A DNA stretch of 64,000 nt from SIG622 sp045652245 (GCA_045652245.1 JAZRTY010000033.1:1-64000); one strand, 5' to 3'; shown: positions 15,970 through 23,153, counted from the first letter of the stretch. Translations and numbers: made by a program. Notes: generated by a model not told the origin, from the letters alone.

Positions 15970-15987
15970 TACTTAACCTCCAATATA

Positions 15988-15997
15988 CAACTTGTTG
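15988..15997. promoter_or_regulatory. MarR operator candidate 1 (CAACTTGTTG)
   Basis: Near-palindromic decamer downstream of the -10 element. It is the reverse complement of the decamer at 16013-16022, and the two sites bracket the TATAAT box. Confidence 0.7.
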
Positions 15998-16006
15998 CGC
16001 ATTTAC

Positions 16007-16035
16007 ATTATACAACAAGTTGCACATTTTGTCAA
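16007..16035 (-). promoter_or_regulatory. Promoter of the MarR operon
   Basis: Leftward TTGACA, 17-base spacer and TATAAT: a consensus promoter. CAAC..GTTG decamers lie on both sides of the -10, so bound MarR would block RNA polymerase. Confidence 0.88.
16013..16022. promoter_or_regulatory. MarR operator candidate 2 (CAACAAGTTG)
   Basis: Lies in the -10/-35 spacer, directly next to TATAAT. Centre-to-centre distance to candidate 1 is 25 bases. Confidence 0.7.
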
Positions 16036-16064
16036 TATCTTATGGTATAAAAAAGGCAACAAAC

Positions 16065-16093
16065 TTGAACTATTCACATTTTTGTGATATAAT
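16065..16093 (+). promoter_or_regulatory. Promoter of the rightward GNAT gene
   Basis: TTGAAC, 17-base spacer, TATAAT. The leader that follows is about 150 bases long and holds an 8-bp stem (ACGAGAGG at 16173 with CCTCTCGT near 16205), which could influence translation. Confidence 0.75.
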
Positions 16094-16246
16094 ATCCTTA
16101 CAAGCTTCGGCTTGAATATTTTTATCGGAGTGTGCTTTTTGAAAAACACCACCACCTTGGAGATTGTACTGTAAACGAGAGGTTTGCAAATACATTCTCG
16201 GCATTCCTCTCGTGCCTGAGCGTCAACAGATATGAAAGGATTAAAA

Positions 16247-16900
16247 ATGAATAATTTGACGATACGTTTAGAAACCGAAAAAGATTACAGAGCAGTAGAA
16301 GAGCTTACTCGCGAGGCATTTTGGAACGTCTACAAGCCGGGCGCAGACGAGCATTATTACGTACATATGATGCGGAATCATCACGACTTCATCCCCGAGC
16401 TTGCGTTCGTGCTTGAGCTTGACGGCAGAATTGTCGGCAACATCATGTACACGAAGGCGTGGCTTGAGGACGAGCACGGTGTGCGAAAGGAGATACTTTC
16501 CTTCGGGCCGCTTTGCGTTGCTCCCGAATATCAGAGGCAAAAGCTCGGCAAAATGCTGATTGAGCATTCCTTTGAGGTAGCACGTAAAATGGGTTACGAT
16601 GTGAACATCAACTTCGGCAATCCGGGCAACTATGTCAGCCGTGGATTTGTAAGTTGCAAAAAGAAGAACGTGAGCTTTGTCAGAGAAGGCAACTTTCCGA
16701 CGGCTTTACTTGTGGCAGAGCTTGTCCCGAACGCGCTTGACGGTAGGAAGTGGATGTATATCCCCTCCACCGCCGCCGACTGCTGCGAGGACACCGCCGC
16801 TGTCGCGGCATTCGATTCTACCTTCCCACCGAAAGAAAAGAAGTGGATGCCGAGTCAAGAGGAATTCTATATCTATAGGCATTCTTCGGTAGTCAGATAA
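16247..16900 (+). CDS. GNAT N-acetyltransferase
   Basis: 217 residues. The fold is visible from TIRLETEKDYRAVEELTREAF at the start, through the acetyl-CoA-binding GPLCVAPEYQRQKLGKMLIEHSFEVARKMG (about 84-113), to NFGNPGNYVSRGFVSCKKKNV. It belongs to the YhbS-like group of predicted acetyltransferases. The ATG at 16247 is preferred since AAAGGA lies six bases upstream. It is the only rightward gene of the cargo, has its own promoter and a bidirectional terminator, and is more G+C-rich than the MarR operon, so it was probably acquired separately. Confidence 0.88.
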   Translation: MNNLTIRLETEKDYRAVEELTREAFWNVYKPGADEHYYVHMMRNHHDFIPELAFVLELDGRIVGNIMYTKAWLEDEHGVRKEILSFGPLCVAPEYQRQKLGKMLIEHSFEVARKMGYDVNINFGNPGNYVSRGFVSCKKKNVSFVREGNFPTALLVAELVPNALDGRKWMYIPSTAADCCEDTAAVAAFDSTFPPKEKKWMPSQEEFYIYRHSSVVR

Positions 16901-16909
16901 ACGTAAAAA

Positions 16910-16943
16910 CGCCGCTGAGGTTTCGTGAGATTCCTCAGCGGTT
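16910..16943. terminator. Bidirectional terminator
   Basis: CCGCTGAGG and CCTCAGCGG pair over a 12-base loop, with T-rich sequence on the right and A-rich on the left. It ends both the rightward GNAT and the leftward DUF6809-like gene. Confidence 0.85.
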
Positions 16944-16948
16944 GTTCT

Positions 16949-17215
16949 TTATTTGGTTAAAGTTTCAATAGCAATTTGCATCCCGAGTTTGAAAGCGTAT
17001 TCGAAGATGGCTGCTTCGGCAAGGCTTACGTACTCGTCCCAGCAGTCGTGGAACTTTTCGAAGATCTCCTTCTGCTGGTCGGTGAAGGTCTTTGCCAAGT
17101 CCTCATGATGCCTTGCCATATATCCGAGTAGCTCCTTCATCTCCTTCGAGTTGTTTCTGCTGTCCTCTTGCGGAATAATGTTTCCGTGCCATAGCTCTTT
17201 TATCATACTTTTCAT
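16949..17215 (-). CDS. DUF6809-like small protein
   Basis: 88 residues, mainly helical and acidic (KEMKELLGYMARHHEDLAKTFTDQQKEIFEKFHDCWDEYVSL), ending EYAFKLGMQIAIETL. This resembles the DUF6809 family, short proteins common near the ends of integrative elements in Clostridia; no function is known. The ATG at 17215 is preferred because AGGAGG stands eight bases upstream, while the GTG at 17224 overlaps that site. It is likely part of the element backbone rather than cargo, lying outside or at the edge of the repeat-bracketed block. Confidence 0.7.
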   Translation of the reverse strand: MKSMIKELWHGNIIPQEDSRNNSKEMKELLGYMARHHEDLAKTFTDQQKEIFEKFHDCWDEYVSLAEAAIFEYAFKLGMQIAIETLTK

Positions 17216-17293
17216 ATGTTGCACCTCCTGTTAGCACAACAACATACCACAGAAGAGAGAAGAAGTCCAGCACTTTTTCGAAAATAAATCTAA

Positions 17294-17332
17294 CTTTTTT
17301 CGCCGGGCGTTTTCTTTGCTTACAGCGATGCA
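17294..17332 (+). repeat. Right copy of 39-bp direct repeat bracketing the cargo
   Basis: Matches 3693-3731 with one mismatch (CCGGGCG for CTGGGCG), same orientation. See the left copy. Confidence 0.8.
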
Positions 17333-17356
17333 AATTTTGCGTTTCGAGGAAAGGCG

Positions 17357-17385
17357 GTTGACTATTCTGTGAAAGTATGGTATAC
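17357..17385 (+). promoter_or_regulatory. Orphan rightward promoter at the element end
   Basis: TTGACT, 17-base spacer, TATACT. No protein gene follows before the tRNA fragment, so it may produce a non-coding RNA, or may be a promoter that drives element genes only in the excised circle. Confidence 0.65.
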
Positions 17386-17620
17386 TAACGGCAGAAGAAA
17401 AAACTCGACACGGGGTGAACTGTTTAGTCGCCTGACGGTACGAGTTGCGAATATATTGCTTGGTTTTGCGGTTGGAGATTTCGTCTTGACCACACCTTTG
17501 ACCATCTACGGCTTTGGACTACGTGGAAACAGTGCTTACAAGAGCATCGGAAAGCATCGTTTTCGGACTAAAAAGCACCAAAAAGTCAACAAAAGTAGTC
17601 AAAAAACGATGGCGTATTTG

Positions 17621-17665
17621 TTCGGGACCAAGAGGCCGGAGGTTCGAATCCTCTCACTCCGACCA
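17621..17665 (+). tRNA. 3' half of tRNA-Pro (attR duplicate, not a full tRNA)
   Basis: From the anticodon loop TTCGGGA (anticodon CGG) through CCAAG, the T-arm GGAGG-TTCGAAT-CCTCT and acceptor strand CACTCCG to discriminator A and encoded CCA. The 5' strand of the anticodon stem (ATTTG) does not pair with CCAAG and no D-arm or 5' acceptor (CGGAGTG) is present, so this is a fragment. It marks the crossover of an element whose intact tRNA-Pro copy should lie left of the window. Confidence 0.9.
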
Positions 17666-17706
17666 AAATCGACAAGATTCGACAGAGTCTTGTCGATTTA
17701 TCTTTT
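17666..17706 (+). terminator. Native tRNA-Pro terminator
   Basis: Perfect 12-bp stem AAATCGACAAGA / TCTTGTCGATTT with a 10-base loop, then ATCTTTT, immediately behind the encoded CCA. Confidence 0.9.
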
Positions 17707-17713
17707 ACATATG

Positions 17714-17753
17714 AAATCCGAACCCTTTACGAATTTGTAATGAGTTCGGATTT
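17714..17753 (-). terminator. Terminator of the DD-carboxypeptidase-like gene
   Basis: AAATCCGAAC and GTTCGGATTT pair over a 20-base loop, directly past the stop codon at 17758. Confidence 0.75.
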
Positions 17754-17757
17754 TATA

Positions 17758-19107
17758 TTATGAGAAAAATCTATTTATGTTTTTAAATGAAAAATAAGCG
17801 TAAACTCCAAAGAGAATCAATGCCGAAACTAAAGAAACAATAAAAAAGCTGCTTGTAACAAAGCTTCGTATTTTATCAATAACGAACAAAATATTACTTC
17901 TTGTGTAAGTCTCCTTACAAATCAATTGCGTTTTCCCAAGAATATAATCTCCTTTGTATCTTACAATCAACTCACCGAATTCGTCTCCTGAATTTATTGG
18001 TGCATCATATGACTCATTATAGATAATTTTTTCATAGGTTATATCCTTGTGAGCATCAAGATTTTCAGGAAGCAAAAAGGAAATTTCGTTTTCAGGATAA
18101 AGAGAAATATGTTCTGTGTCAGTACATAGTCTTAGCGGTACCTCATGAACAATTGAATCTGACGACAAAATCTCTTTATATGTCAAGGAAGCATAACAGG
18201 TATCAAATAATTTTTTCGCATCAACGTAAGCATAATTTGTTTCATCATTCTTGAAAACAGGGGAGTCCATGATAACGCATACATAACGTATCTCATTCCT
18301 TAACACCGAGGTAACAAGACAATTGCCTGCTTGTGGCGTTCCACCGGAATTTAACCCATACGCATTTTTATAATAGTATTCATATGAGGCACTTCTTGAA
18401 ATAAAATAATTTCTGTTGTATTTCAATCTGTAATTGTCCGGATCATTTTGAGGAGCGAAGGAATATGAGGCTAAATTAGAAAAGTCAGAAAGAACTTCAA
18501 TATTGTATGCATACAGTGATATCTTCATTATATCTCTTGCAGTTGTATGCATATTATCGTCATGAATTCCTGTCACATTTGTAAAATTGGTATTTGTACA
18601 CCCAAGCTCTTTTGCTTTATCATTCATTAATTTTAAAAAGGCAGCCTTGTCACCACCGGACACGTATTCAGCGAGCTGATTTGCTGCATCATTGGAACCA
18701 CAAATCATTACTGCCTTCAATAATTCCTCTGCAGAATAAATATCTCCTATTTGTAACCCAAGCTTTGCACCGGTTGACTCATTTACAACCTTTCGTGTTA
18801 CTTCAATAGGAACAGATAAATCTTCAATATTTTCGTATGCAATTATCGCTGTCATTATTTTTACGGTTGATGTCGGAGATACAAGCTTATCTGCATCCTT
18901 TTCATATATTACTAGTCCTGTTTCGGGATTTATCAGGAGAATACTGCCACTTGTCGTTTGTGGTATTTCGATGCCGCTATATTCCGATAAGGTTTTATTT
19001 GCTAAATATTGTTCCTTAAATGTCTCGTTTGCAAGTACATTTACCGACAACATTGATACCAATATTGCCACTATAAGAACTTTAATTGTTTTCGTGATTA
19101 TTCTCAT
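17758..19107 (-). CDS. D-Ala-D-Ala carboxypeptidase (S11) homolog with altered motifs
   Basis: 449 residues: signal peptide (about 1-26), S11 transpeptidase-like domain, a C-terminal beta domain and a C-terminal membrane anchor (about 415-440). The first motif is intact (STVK, Ser at about 80). The second, normally SAN, reads GSN in ICGSNDAANQL. The third, normally KTG, reads NSG in GLNSGGTPQAGNCL. Two of three catalytic motifs are therefore changed, and the protein may bind but not hydrolyse peptidoglycan stem peptides. It forms a pair with ribF upstream (11 bases apart). A normal DacF-type enzyme is encoded at 24783-25952. Confidence 0.85.
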   Translation of the reverse strand: MRIITKTIKVLIVAILVSMLSVNVLANETFKEQYLANKTLSEYSGIEIPQTTSGSILLINPETGLVIYEKDADKLVSPTSTVKIMTAIIAYENIEDLSVPIEVTRKVVNESTGAKLGLQIGDIYSAEELLKAVMICGSNDAANQLAEYVSGGDKAAFLKLMNDKAKELGCTNTNFTNVTGIHDDNMHTTARDIMKISLYAYNIEVLSDFSNLASYSFAPQNDPDNYRLKYNRNYFISRSASYEYYYKNAYGLNSGGTPQAGNCLVTSVLRNEIRYVCVIMDSPVFKNDETNYAYVDAKKLFDTCYASLTYKEILSSDSIVHEVPLRLCTDTEHISLYPENEISFLLPENLDAHKDITYEKIIYNESYDAPINSGDEFGELIVRYKGDYILGKTQLICKETYTRSNILFVIDKIRSFVTSSFFIVSLVSALILFGVYAYFSFKNINRFFS

Positions 19108-19118
19108 TTTTTCACCAT

Positions 19119-20048
19119 TTATAAATTTTTAAAATACTTTCTTGCAAATTTTTCATCTTCTGACAGCTGTACCTTTAATTCTTCAATACCATTGAATTTA
19201 ATTTCATTTCTGAATTTTTTGATTAGATTAACTCTAATTCCCTTGTCATAAGCATCTGCGTTATAATCAAGCACATAGGTTTCACAATTTACACATGAAT
19301 TATTAATCTTGTCAGTTGTGGGCCTGATTCCTATATTTGATATTGAATTATATTCTTTCCCCTCAATAATTGTTGTGGTAAGATAGACTCCGAATTCCGG
19401 TGTTAGCTTATTTTCTTCTATTGAAATGTTCAGAGTCGGAAATCCGAGAGTTCTTCCAAGTCGCTTTCCGTGAACAACTCTTCCGGAAAAGGAGTAATTT
19501 CTGCCTAGCATATCATTACATAATTCTATATTACCAGTTGTTAGCGCACCTCTTATTTCGGTTGAGGAAACAATTTTGTTGTCAATAGTTGTAAAGGGAA
19601 GTATATTGACTTTAACGCCATATTTTGATAATTCCTCTTTTAAGATACTCGTGTTTCCAGCTCCGTTTTTACCAAAGTGATAGTTCTCGCCACAAAAAAC
19701 CTGAGCTGCACCGAGTGTGTCAACTAAAATTTCCTTACAAAATTCCTCAGGACTTAAATTTTTAACCCTTCTGAAATCATCAAAAATAAGTGTATTAACT
19801 CCCAAATTGTCGAGCAACTCGGATTTTTCATCATTTGTCGTTAAAAGTGGCTTTGCAACACCCAAAATCACTGAAGGATGACAGGCAAATGTATAGACGC
19901 AGGAAACCAAATTATGCTTTCTTGCCTCGTTTACTGTTGCTTTGATTATACTTTGGTGTCCGATATGGACTCCGTCGAAATTTCCAAGAGCAATGTAAGT
20001 GTTGTTTTTTTCGTATGATATTTTACCGTTAGCGTATATAATTTCCAT
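19119..20048 (-). CDS. ribF: Bifunctional riboflavin kinase / FAD synthetase
   Basis: 309 residues. The N-terminal half is the FAD synthetase nucleotidyltransferase (ALGNFDGVHIGHQSII near residue 22, FCGENYHFGKNGAGN near 127). The C-terminal half is the flavokinase (GRVVHGKRLGRTLGFPTLNI near 193 and YNSISNIGIRPTTD near 240). It converts riboflavin to FMN and FAD in the cytoplasm. Length is normal for the family. In many Bacillota it neighbours truB and rbfA; here those are absent, and it stands with a carboxypeptidase homolog. Divergent from the M23 gene. Confidence 0.95.
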   Translation of the reverse strand: MEIIYANGKISYEKNNTYIALGNFDGVHIGHQSIIKATVNEARKHNLVSCVYTFACHPSVILGVAKPLLTTNDEKSELLDNLGVNTLIFDDFRRVKNLSPEEFCKEILVDTLGAAQVFCGENYHFGKNGAGNTSILKEELSKYGVKVNILPFTTIDNKIVSSTEIRGALTTGNIELCNDMLGRNYSFSGRVVHGKRLGRTLGFPTLNISIEENKLTPEFGVYLTTTIIEGKEYNSISNIGIRPTTDKINNSCVNCETYVLDYNADAYDKGIRVNLIKKFRNEIKFNGIEELKVQLSEDEKFARKYFKNL

Positions 20049-20148
20049 ATTTTTTTCCTTGTTTTTCTGTTAATAATATGATACTCTAAAGAGCAAAATT
20101 TGTCAAGGGCGAATTTTATAGTTTTATATTAAATTTTTATCAAAAGCC

Positions 20149-20177
20149 TTGACTTTTTTATATTATTTGTGTAAAAT
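20149..20177 (+). promoter_or_regulatory. Promoter of the M23-like gene
   Basis: TTGACT, 17-base spacer, TAAAAT, about 35 bases before the ribosome site TTGGAGG. Confidence 0.75.
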
Positions 20178-20213
20178 ATTAATAGTTAATTTTAATACAT
20201 ATTGGAGGCTCTG

Positions 20214-21803
20214 ATGAATAAGATTACAAAAGGCATTTTATGTTTGGTTTTGTGTATTCCACTTATTGTTGCAGTAATTTTCAGCATGGTTGATAACTCA
20301 ATAAGCCCAAACATAAAAAATGAACTTGTTAAAGTGTCCGTTTCCTCTGCTGACGGAAAAAGCTATGATTTTATTGATGCCGATACAATAGATTTCTATA
20401 ATGGAGTAATAGAAAGAAGTGTAAAGCTTTCTACCTCTCAGACACCTGAAAACTCTGTTTCCTTTGATGTCAGTTATTCAGGTTCTGATAGCGAAAAAAC
20501 TTATACCTTCTTTATGAATTCTCTCGATACATCTACTTGTGTATATAAAAACATCGACGGTGAGATGTTTCTTTTGACAAATGATGATGCATATCAACTG
20601 CTTCTTCGTAATGAATTTTCATCTGCGTATCCGGAGAGCAAAATTTCAAGCATCTATTTTTCTCTGAACGACAAGTATGTTTCACCGATTTCATATGATT
20701 ATAGGTTTAAGAAGGTCAATGGCGAATTTTCTTCGGAGCTTCTCGAAGATAGCGGAAGCCCTCGTGAACGGGTTTCCTTCCTTAATGATATGCTGTTTAC
20801 TCTCAATTTTGACAACAACCCGGACTACATCCTTTTAAAGTGTGAAAAAGATGGTCAGGTTGTTTATTCAGGCGAGCCGAGTGGTCTTTCTACTGCTGTT
20901 TCCTACGATCAGGATACAATACTTAATGCTACTGTTGAAGCTAAATGGTACGAAGCAGAGGGTGTCTCAAGTTTCGGGCAGGCAAAATATGAATTTGAGC
21001 TTCTTTATGATGTTCCTGCCTCCTTCAGCCTCGTGAATAAGAGCCTCAAGCAGGGTGAATTTACTATTATTCGTGTTACAAACGGAAATGATGACGAGGT
21101 TATTACTGCTTCATCCGATATGATGCAAAGAGATACGTCTGTATTCTCGAACGGCGGGGAAAAGTACATATATATACCAATAAAGCCCGATGCAGAAGTT
21201 GGCGAACATACAATAAACATCAATGCTTTTTCAGGTCCTGCAACACTGAAATTTAATGTTAAAAAGGCAACCTTTGATACTGAAAACGCAAATTACCGGG
21301 CTGAAGTTATTGTAATGAATACAACTAAGGCGAAGGATGACTTTAATTTGCTCATGGACAGCTTGCTTGAAAAGGGTAGCAATGAAATGCTTTGGGACGG
21401 TAAATTCGTAAATCCCGTAAATGATGGAAAAATCGTTTGTAACTTCGGTTCTACATTGAATATTACAGGTGTTGAAAGTAAAATAGTCGAAGGAATGTAC
21501 ATTTCAAAAGATAATGGTGCTGACATCGTGGCTTCAAACAATGGCGTTGTTCTTTATGCCGGCGCTAACGATTATGCTGGTAATATGATTGTCATTGACC
21601 ACGGACTTGGTCTGTATTCATACTATTTCAATCTTGGAGAAATCAAGTGCGAGACAGGTGATTCTGTTACAAAAGGCTCGACGATTGCTAAAATCGGTAC
21701 ATCCGGTGTTACTGCATTTAATGATACTCTCTATTATGCAAATGCGATAAACGGATGCTTCATTAATCCGGCTACTCAATTTAAATATGGCGTTACATTC
21801 TAA
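20214..21803 (+). CDS. M23/LytM-like exported protein lacking zinc ligands
   Basis: 529 residues with an N-terminal membrane anchor or signal (about 5-24), a long extracytoplasmic beta-rich region and a C-terminal LytM fold (GVVLYAGANDYAGNMIVIDHGLGLYSYYFNLGEIK, then GDSVTKGSTIAKIGTSG, about 440-510). In active M23 enzymes the ligands are HxGxD, a His in YxHL, and HLHFE. Here the corresponding places read EGMYIS, YYFNL and TLYYAN, so no zinc site remains. Such inactive LytM proteins (EnvC, NlpD, SpoIIQ of some clostridia) act as scaffolds or amidase activators. Start at 20214 follows TTGGAGG; TTG at 20202 overlaps it. Confidence 0.82.
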   Translation: MNKITKGILCLVLCIPLIVAVIFSMVDNSISPNIKNELVKVSVSSADGKSYDFIDADTIDFYNGVIERSVKLSTSQTPENSVSFDVSYSGSDSEKTYTFFMNSLDTSTCVYKNIDGEMFLLTNDDAYQLLLRNEFSSAYPESKISSIYFSLNDKYVSPISYDYRFKKVNGEFSSELLEDSGSPRERVSFLNDMLFTLNFDNNPDYILLKCEKDGQVVYSGEPSGLSTAVSYDQDTILNATVEAKWYEAEGVSSFGQAKYEFELLYDVPASFSLVNKSLKQGEFTIIRVTNGNDDEVITASSDMMQRDTSVFSNGGEKYIYIPIKPDAEVGEHTININAFSGPATLKFNVKKATFDTENANYRAEVIVMNTTKAKDDFNLLMDSLLEKGSNEMLWDGKFVNPVNDGKIVCNFGSTLNITGVESKIVEGMYISKDNGADIVASNNGVVLYAGANDYAGNMIVIDHGLGLYSYYFNLGEIKCETGDSVTKGSTIAKIGTSGVTAFNDTLYYANAINGCFINPATQFKYGVTF

Positions 21804-21823
21804 ATTAATTCTATACTAAAAGA

Positions 21824-21853
21824 CAACGGGGGATTGACAAATTTCAATCTCCC
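21824..21853. terminator. Bidirectional terminator between M23-like gene and nrdR
   Basis: ACGGGGGATTG and CAATCTCCCGT pair (one G-T) over ACAAATTT and are followed by GTTTTC. Confidence 0.8.
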
Positions 21854-21861
21854 GTGTTTTC

Positions 21862-22323
21862 TTACTTGTTTTCTTCACTTAATATTTGCTTTAACTCTTC
21901 CATAAAGGTATTAATATCTTTGAATTGCTTATATACCGATGCATATCTTACATATGCTACATCATCTAAAACCTTAAGCTTTTTCATAACGAGCTCTCCG
22001 ATTTCTGTAGACGGTATTTCAACACGCATTGTACTCTGAAGTGTCTGCTCGATGTCGCTTGCAGCCTTTTCAATTTCAGTAATTGGAACCGGTCTTTTTT
22101 CGCAGGCTTTAATCATCCCGTCAAGAAGCTTGCGCTTATCAAACTTTTCTCTGGTTTTGTTCTTCTTTATAACGGAAAAGGTTATGTATTCAATAGTCTC
22201 GAAGGTTGTAAATCTCTTCTGACATTGCATACACTCACGACGTCTTCTGATGGATGAGCTGTCATTGTTTGGTCTTGAATCGAGAACCTTGCTTTCAGTA
22301 TAACCACAGGAAGGACATTTCAT
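21862..22323 (-). CDS. nrdR: Transcriptional repressor NrdR
   Basis: 153 residues, the standard length. The N-terminal zinc ribbon is CPSCGYTESKVLDSR ... CMQCQKRFTTFE (Cys pairs at 3/6 and about 33/36) and residues 49-139 form the ATP-cone domain that senses ATP/dATP. It represses ribonucleotide reductase genes. Its own promoter carries a perfect inverted repeat (ATACAACA-AAA-TGTTGTAT) over the -10, which may be an autoregulatory site, although it does not look like the usual NrdR box. Confidence 0.96.
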   Translation of the reverse strand: MKCPSCGYTESKVLDSRPNNDSSSIRRRRECMQCQKRFTTFETIEYITFSVIKKNKTREKFDKRKLLDGMIKACEKRPVPITEIEKAASDIEQTLQSTMRVEIPSTEIGELVMKKLKVLDDVAYVRYASVYKQFKDINTFMEELKQILSEENK

Positions 22324-22364
22324 AGTTAATTTCCTTTCGCAATATAAATTGTGTTATTTAGTTC

Positions 22365-22386
22365 ATTATACAACAAAATGTTGTAT
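22365..22386 (-). promoter_or_regulatory. nrdR -10 region with overlapping palindrome
   Basis: ATACAACA, AAA, TGTTGTAT is a perfect 8-bp inverted repeat (22368-22386). The leftward TATAAT of nrdR (22365-22370) overlaps its edge, so a bound protein would block initiation. Confidence 0.65.
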
Positions 22387-22426
22387 AAGTAAACAGTAAA
22401 TTATTAATTTTTTAAGGAGAATTAAA

Positions 22427-22672
22427 ATGTTTATCAAAAAAATCAAAGCGATTAACAAATCAGTTACTTTTTTCAAAATTTCTACATTTGTAATATTAAA
22501 CTACATAGTAGCATTTTTATTACATATTTCCGACAAATCAAAAAATGAAATATATTCACAGCTTTTCTTTGACAGAGCTGTTCTTATATTTGAAAATATT
22601 ATCTGTACCGTTACTCTCGTTGTCGTATTTTCGATAATTCTGAATCTTTTAGAAAAAGGAAAAATTAAATAA
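22427..22672 (+). CDS. Small two-helix membrane protein
   Basis: 81 residues, a basic N-terminus (MFIKKIKAINKS), a hydrophobic segment about 14-34, a polar linker and a second segment about 52-75, ending in KGKIK. A good AAGGAGA site lies six bases before the ATG. I do not recognise a family. It is divergent from nrdR and followed by a terminator, so it is transcribed alone. Stands as a hypothetical inner-membrane protein. Confidence 0.6.
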   Translation: MFIKKIKAINKSVTFFKISTFVILNYIVAFLLHISDKSKNEIYSQLFFDRAVLIFENIICTVTLVVVFSIILNLLEKGKIK

Positions 22673-22693
22673 AGTCTGATTTGTAAGAAAATT

Positions 22694-22724
22694 TAAGTTC
22701 CAAGAGCAAAATGCCCTTGGAACT
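22694..22724. terminator. Bidirectional terminator
   Basis: AGTTCCAAG and CTTGGAACT pair over an 11-base loop, between the small membrane protein gene and the leftward P-loop gene. Confidence 0.75.
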
Positions 22725-22739
22725 AATTATTATAAGTAT

Positions 22740-23153
22740 TTAATTAAGATACTTCTTGAGAGGCTCAGGAATGTGGTCTACCTCAGTTGATGCAGTCATT
22801 ACAAGATTGATATTATTCTTTTCGAGAATAGGGGTAAGTACCTGTACGAATGTTACAAAGCCTTCAATTTTTGATTCAGGAGCTATCTTATAAATTGAAT
22901 CAATAAAGATATCTGTAACATCATAGTTTGTTGCAAGCATTCCACAGATAAAACCATATAATTTCTTCCATGTATCTATACCGTAAGCATCAACATCAAC
23001 AAGTCTTGCCTTATGTGTTATCTCGTGAATGAGCTTATCACCCTTTTCGATACAAATAACATTTCCGTTTGATGAAGAAGTTGCTGCATTAACCATTTCA
23101 ATCAGGTTTTTTGTTTTTCCCGAACCCTTGAGTCCTGCAAAAATTTTAATCAT
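22740..23153 (-). CDS. Small P-loop NTPase
   Basis: 137 residues. A Walker A motif, GLKGSGKTKNLI, begins at residue 7 and a Walker B-like DIFIDSIYKIAPES lies near 81. NINLVMTASTEVDHIPEPLKKYL closes the chain. It is much shorter than most P-loop families and carries no accessory domain. Related short ATP-binding proteins are conserved in Clostridia without assigned function. Monocistronic and leftward, between a terminator and the pgi gene. Confidence 0.7.
   Translation of the reverse strand: MIKIFAGLKGSGKTKNLIEMVNAATSSSNGNVICIEKGDKLIHEITHKARLVDVDAYGIDTWKKLYGFICGMLATNYDVTDIFIDSIYKIAPESKIEGFVTFVQVLTPILEKNNINLVMTASTEVDHIPEPLKKYLN

Larger units (their letters stand above)
17216..17620. other. 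Non-coding right end of the element
   Basis: About 400 bases without a convincing gene. It contains the right direct repeat, a consensus rightward promoter at 17357-17385 and, close to the tRNA fragment, repeated AGTCAA words (17583, 17597) that may be integrase arm sites. A 123-codon frame runs through the tRNA fragment and terminator and is not believable. Confidence 0.5.
1..17665. mobile_element. Right-hand part of an integrated element ending at tRNA-Pro
   Basis: The left limit lies outside the window. The right limit is a 45-bp copy of the 3' half of a tRNA-Pro gene, followed by what looks like the native tRNA terminator and then ordinary chromosomal genes. Genes to the left of it are accessory: an RNA polymerase homolog, ABC exporters, regulators and small-molecule-modifying enzymes. 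No integrase or conjugation gene is visible, so they would have to lie further left. Whether this is an ICE, an IME or a prophage cannot be decided here. Integration at tRNA 3' ends is typical of tyrosine integrases. Confidence 0.7.

Noticed and set aside
17600..17665. Complete tRNA-Pro gene
   Set aside because: D-arm and 5' acceptor strand are absent and the anticodon stem is mispaired.
17369..17740. 123-codon rightward frame over the element end
   Set aside because: It crosses the tRNA fragment and its terminator, lacks a ribosome site, and shows no family features.
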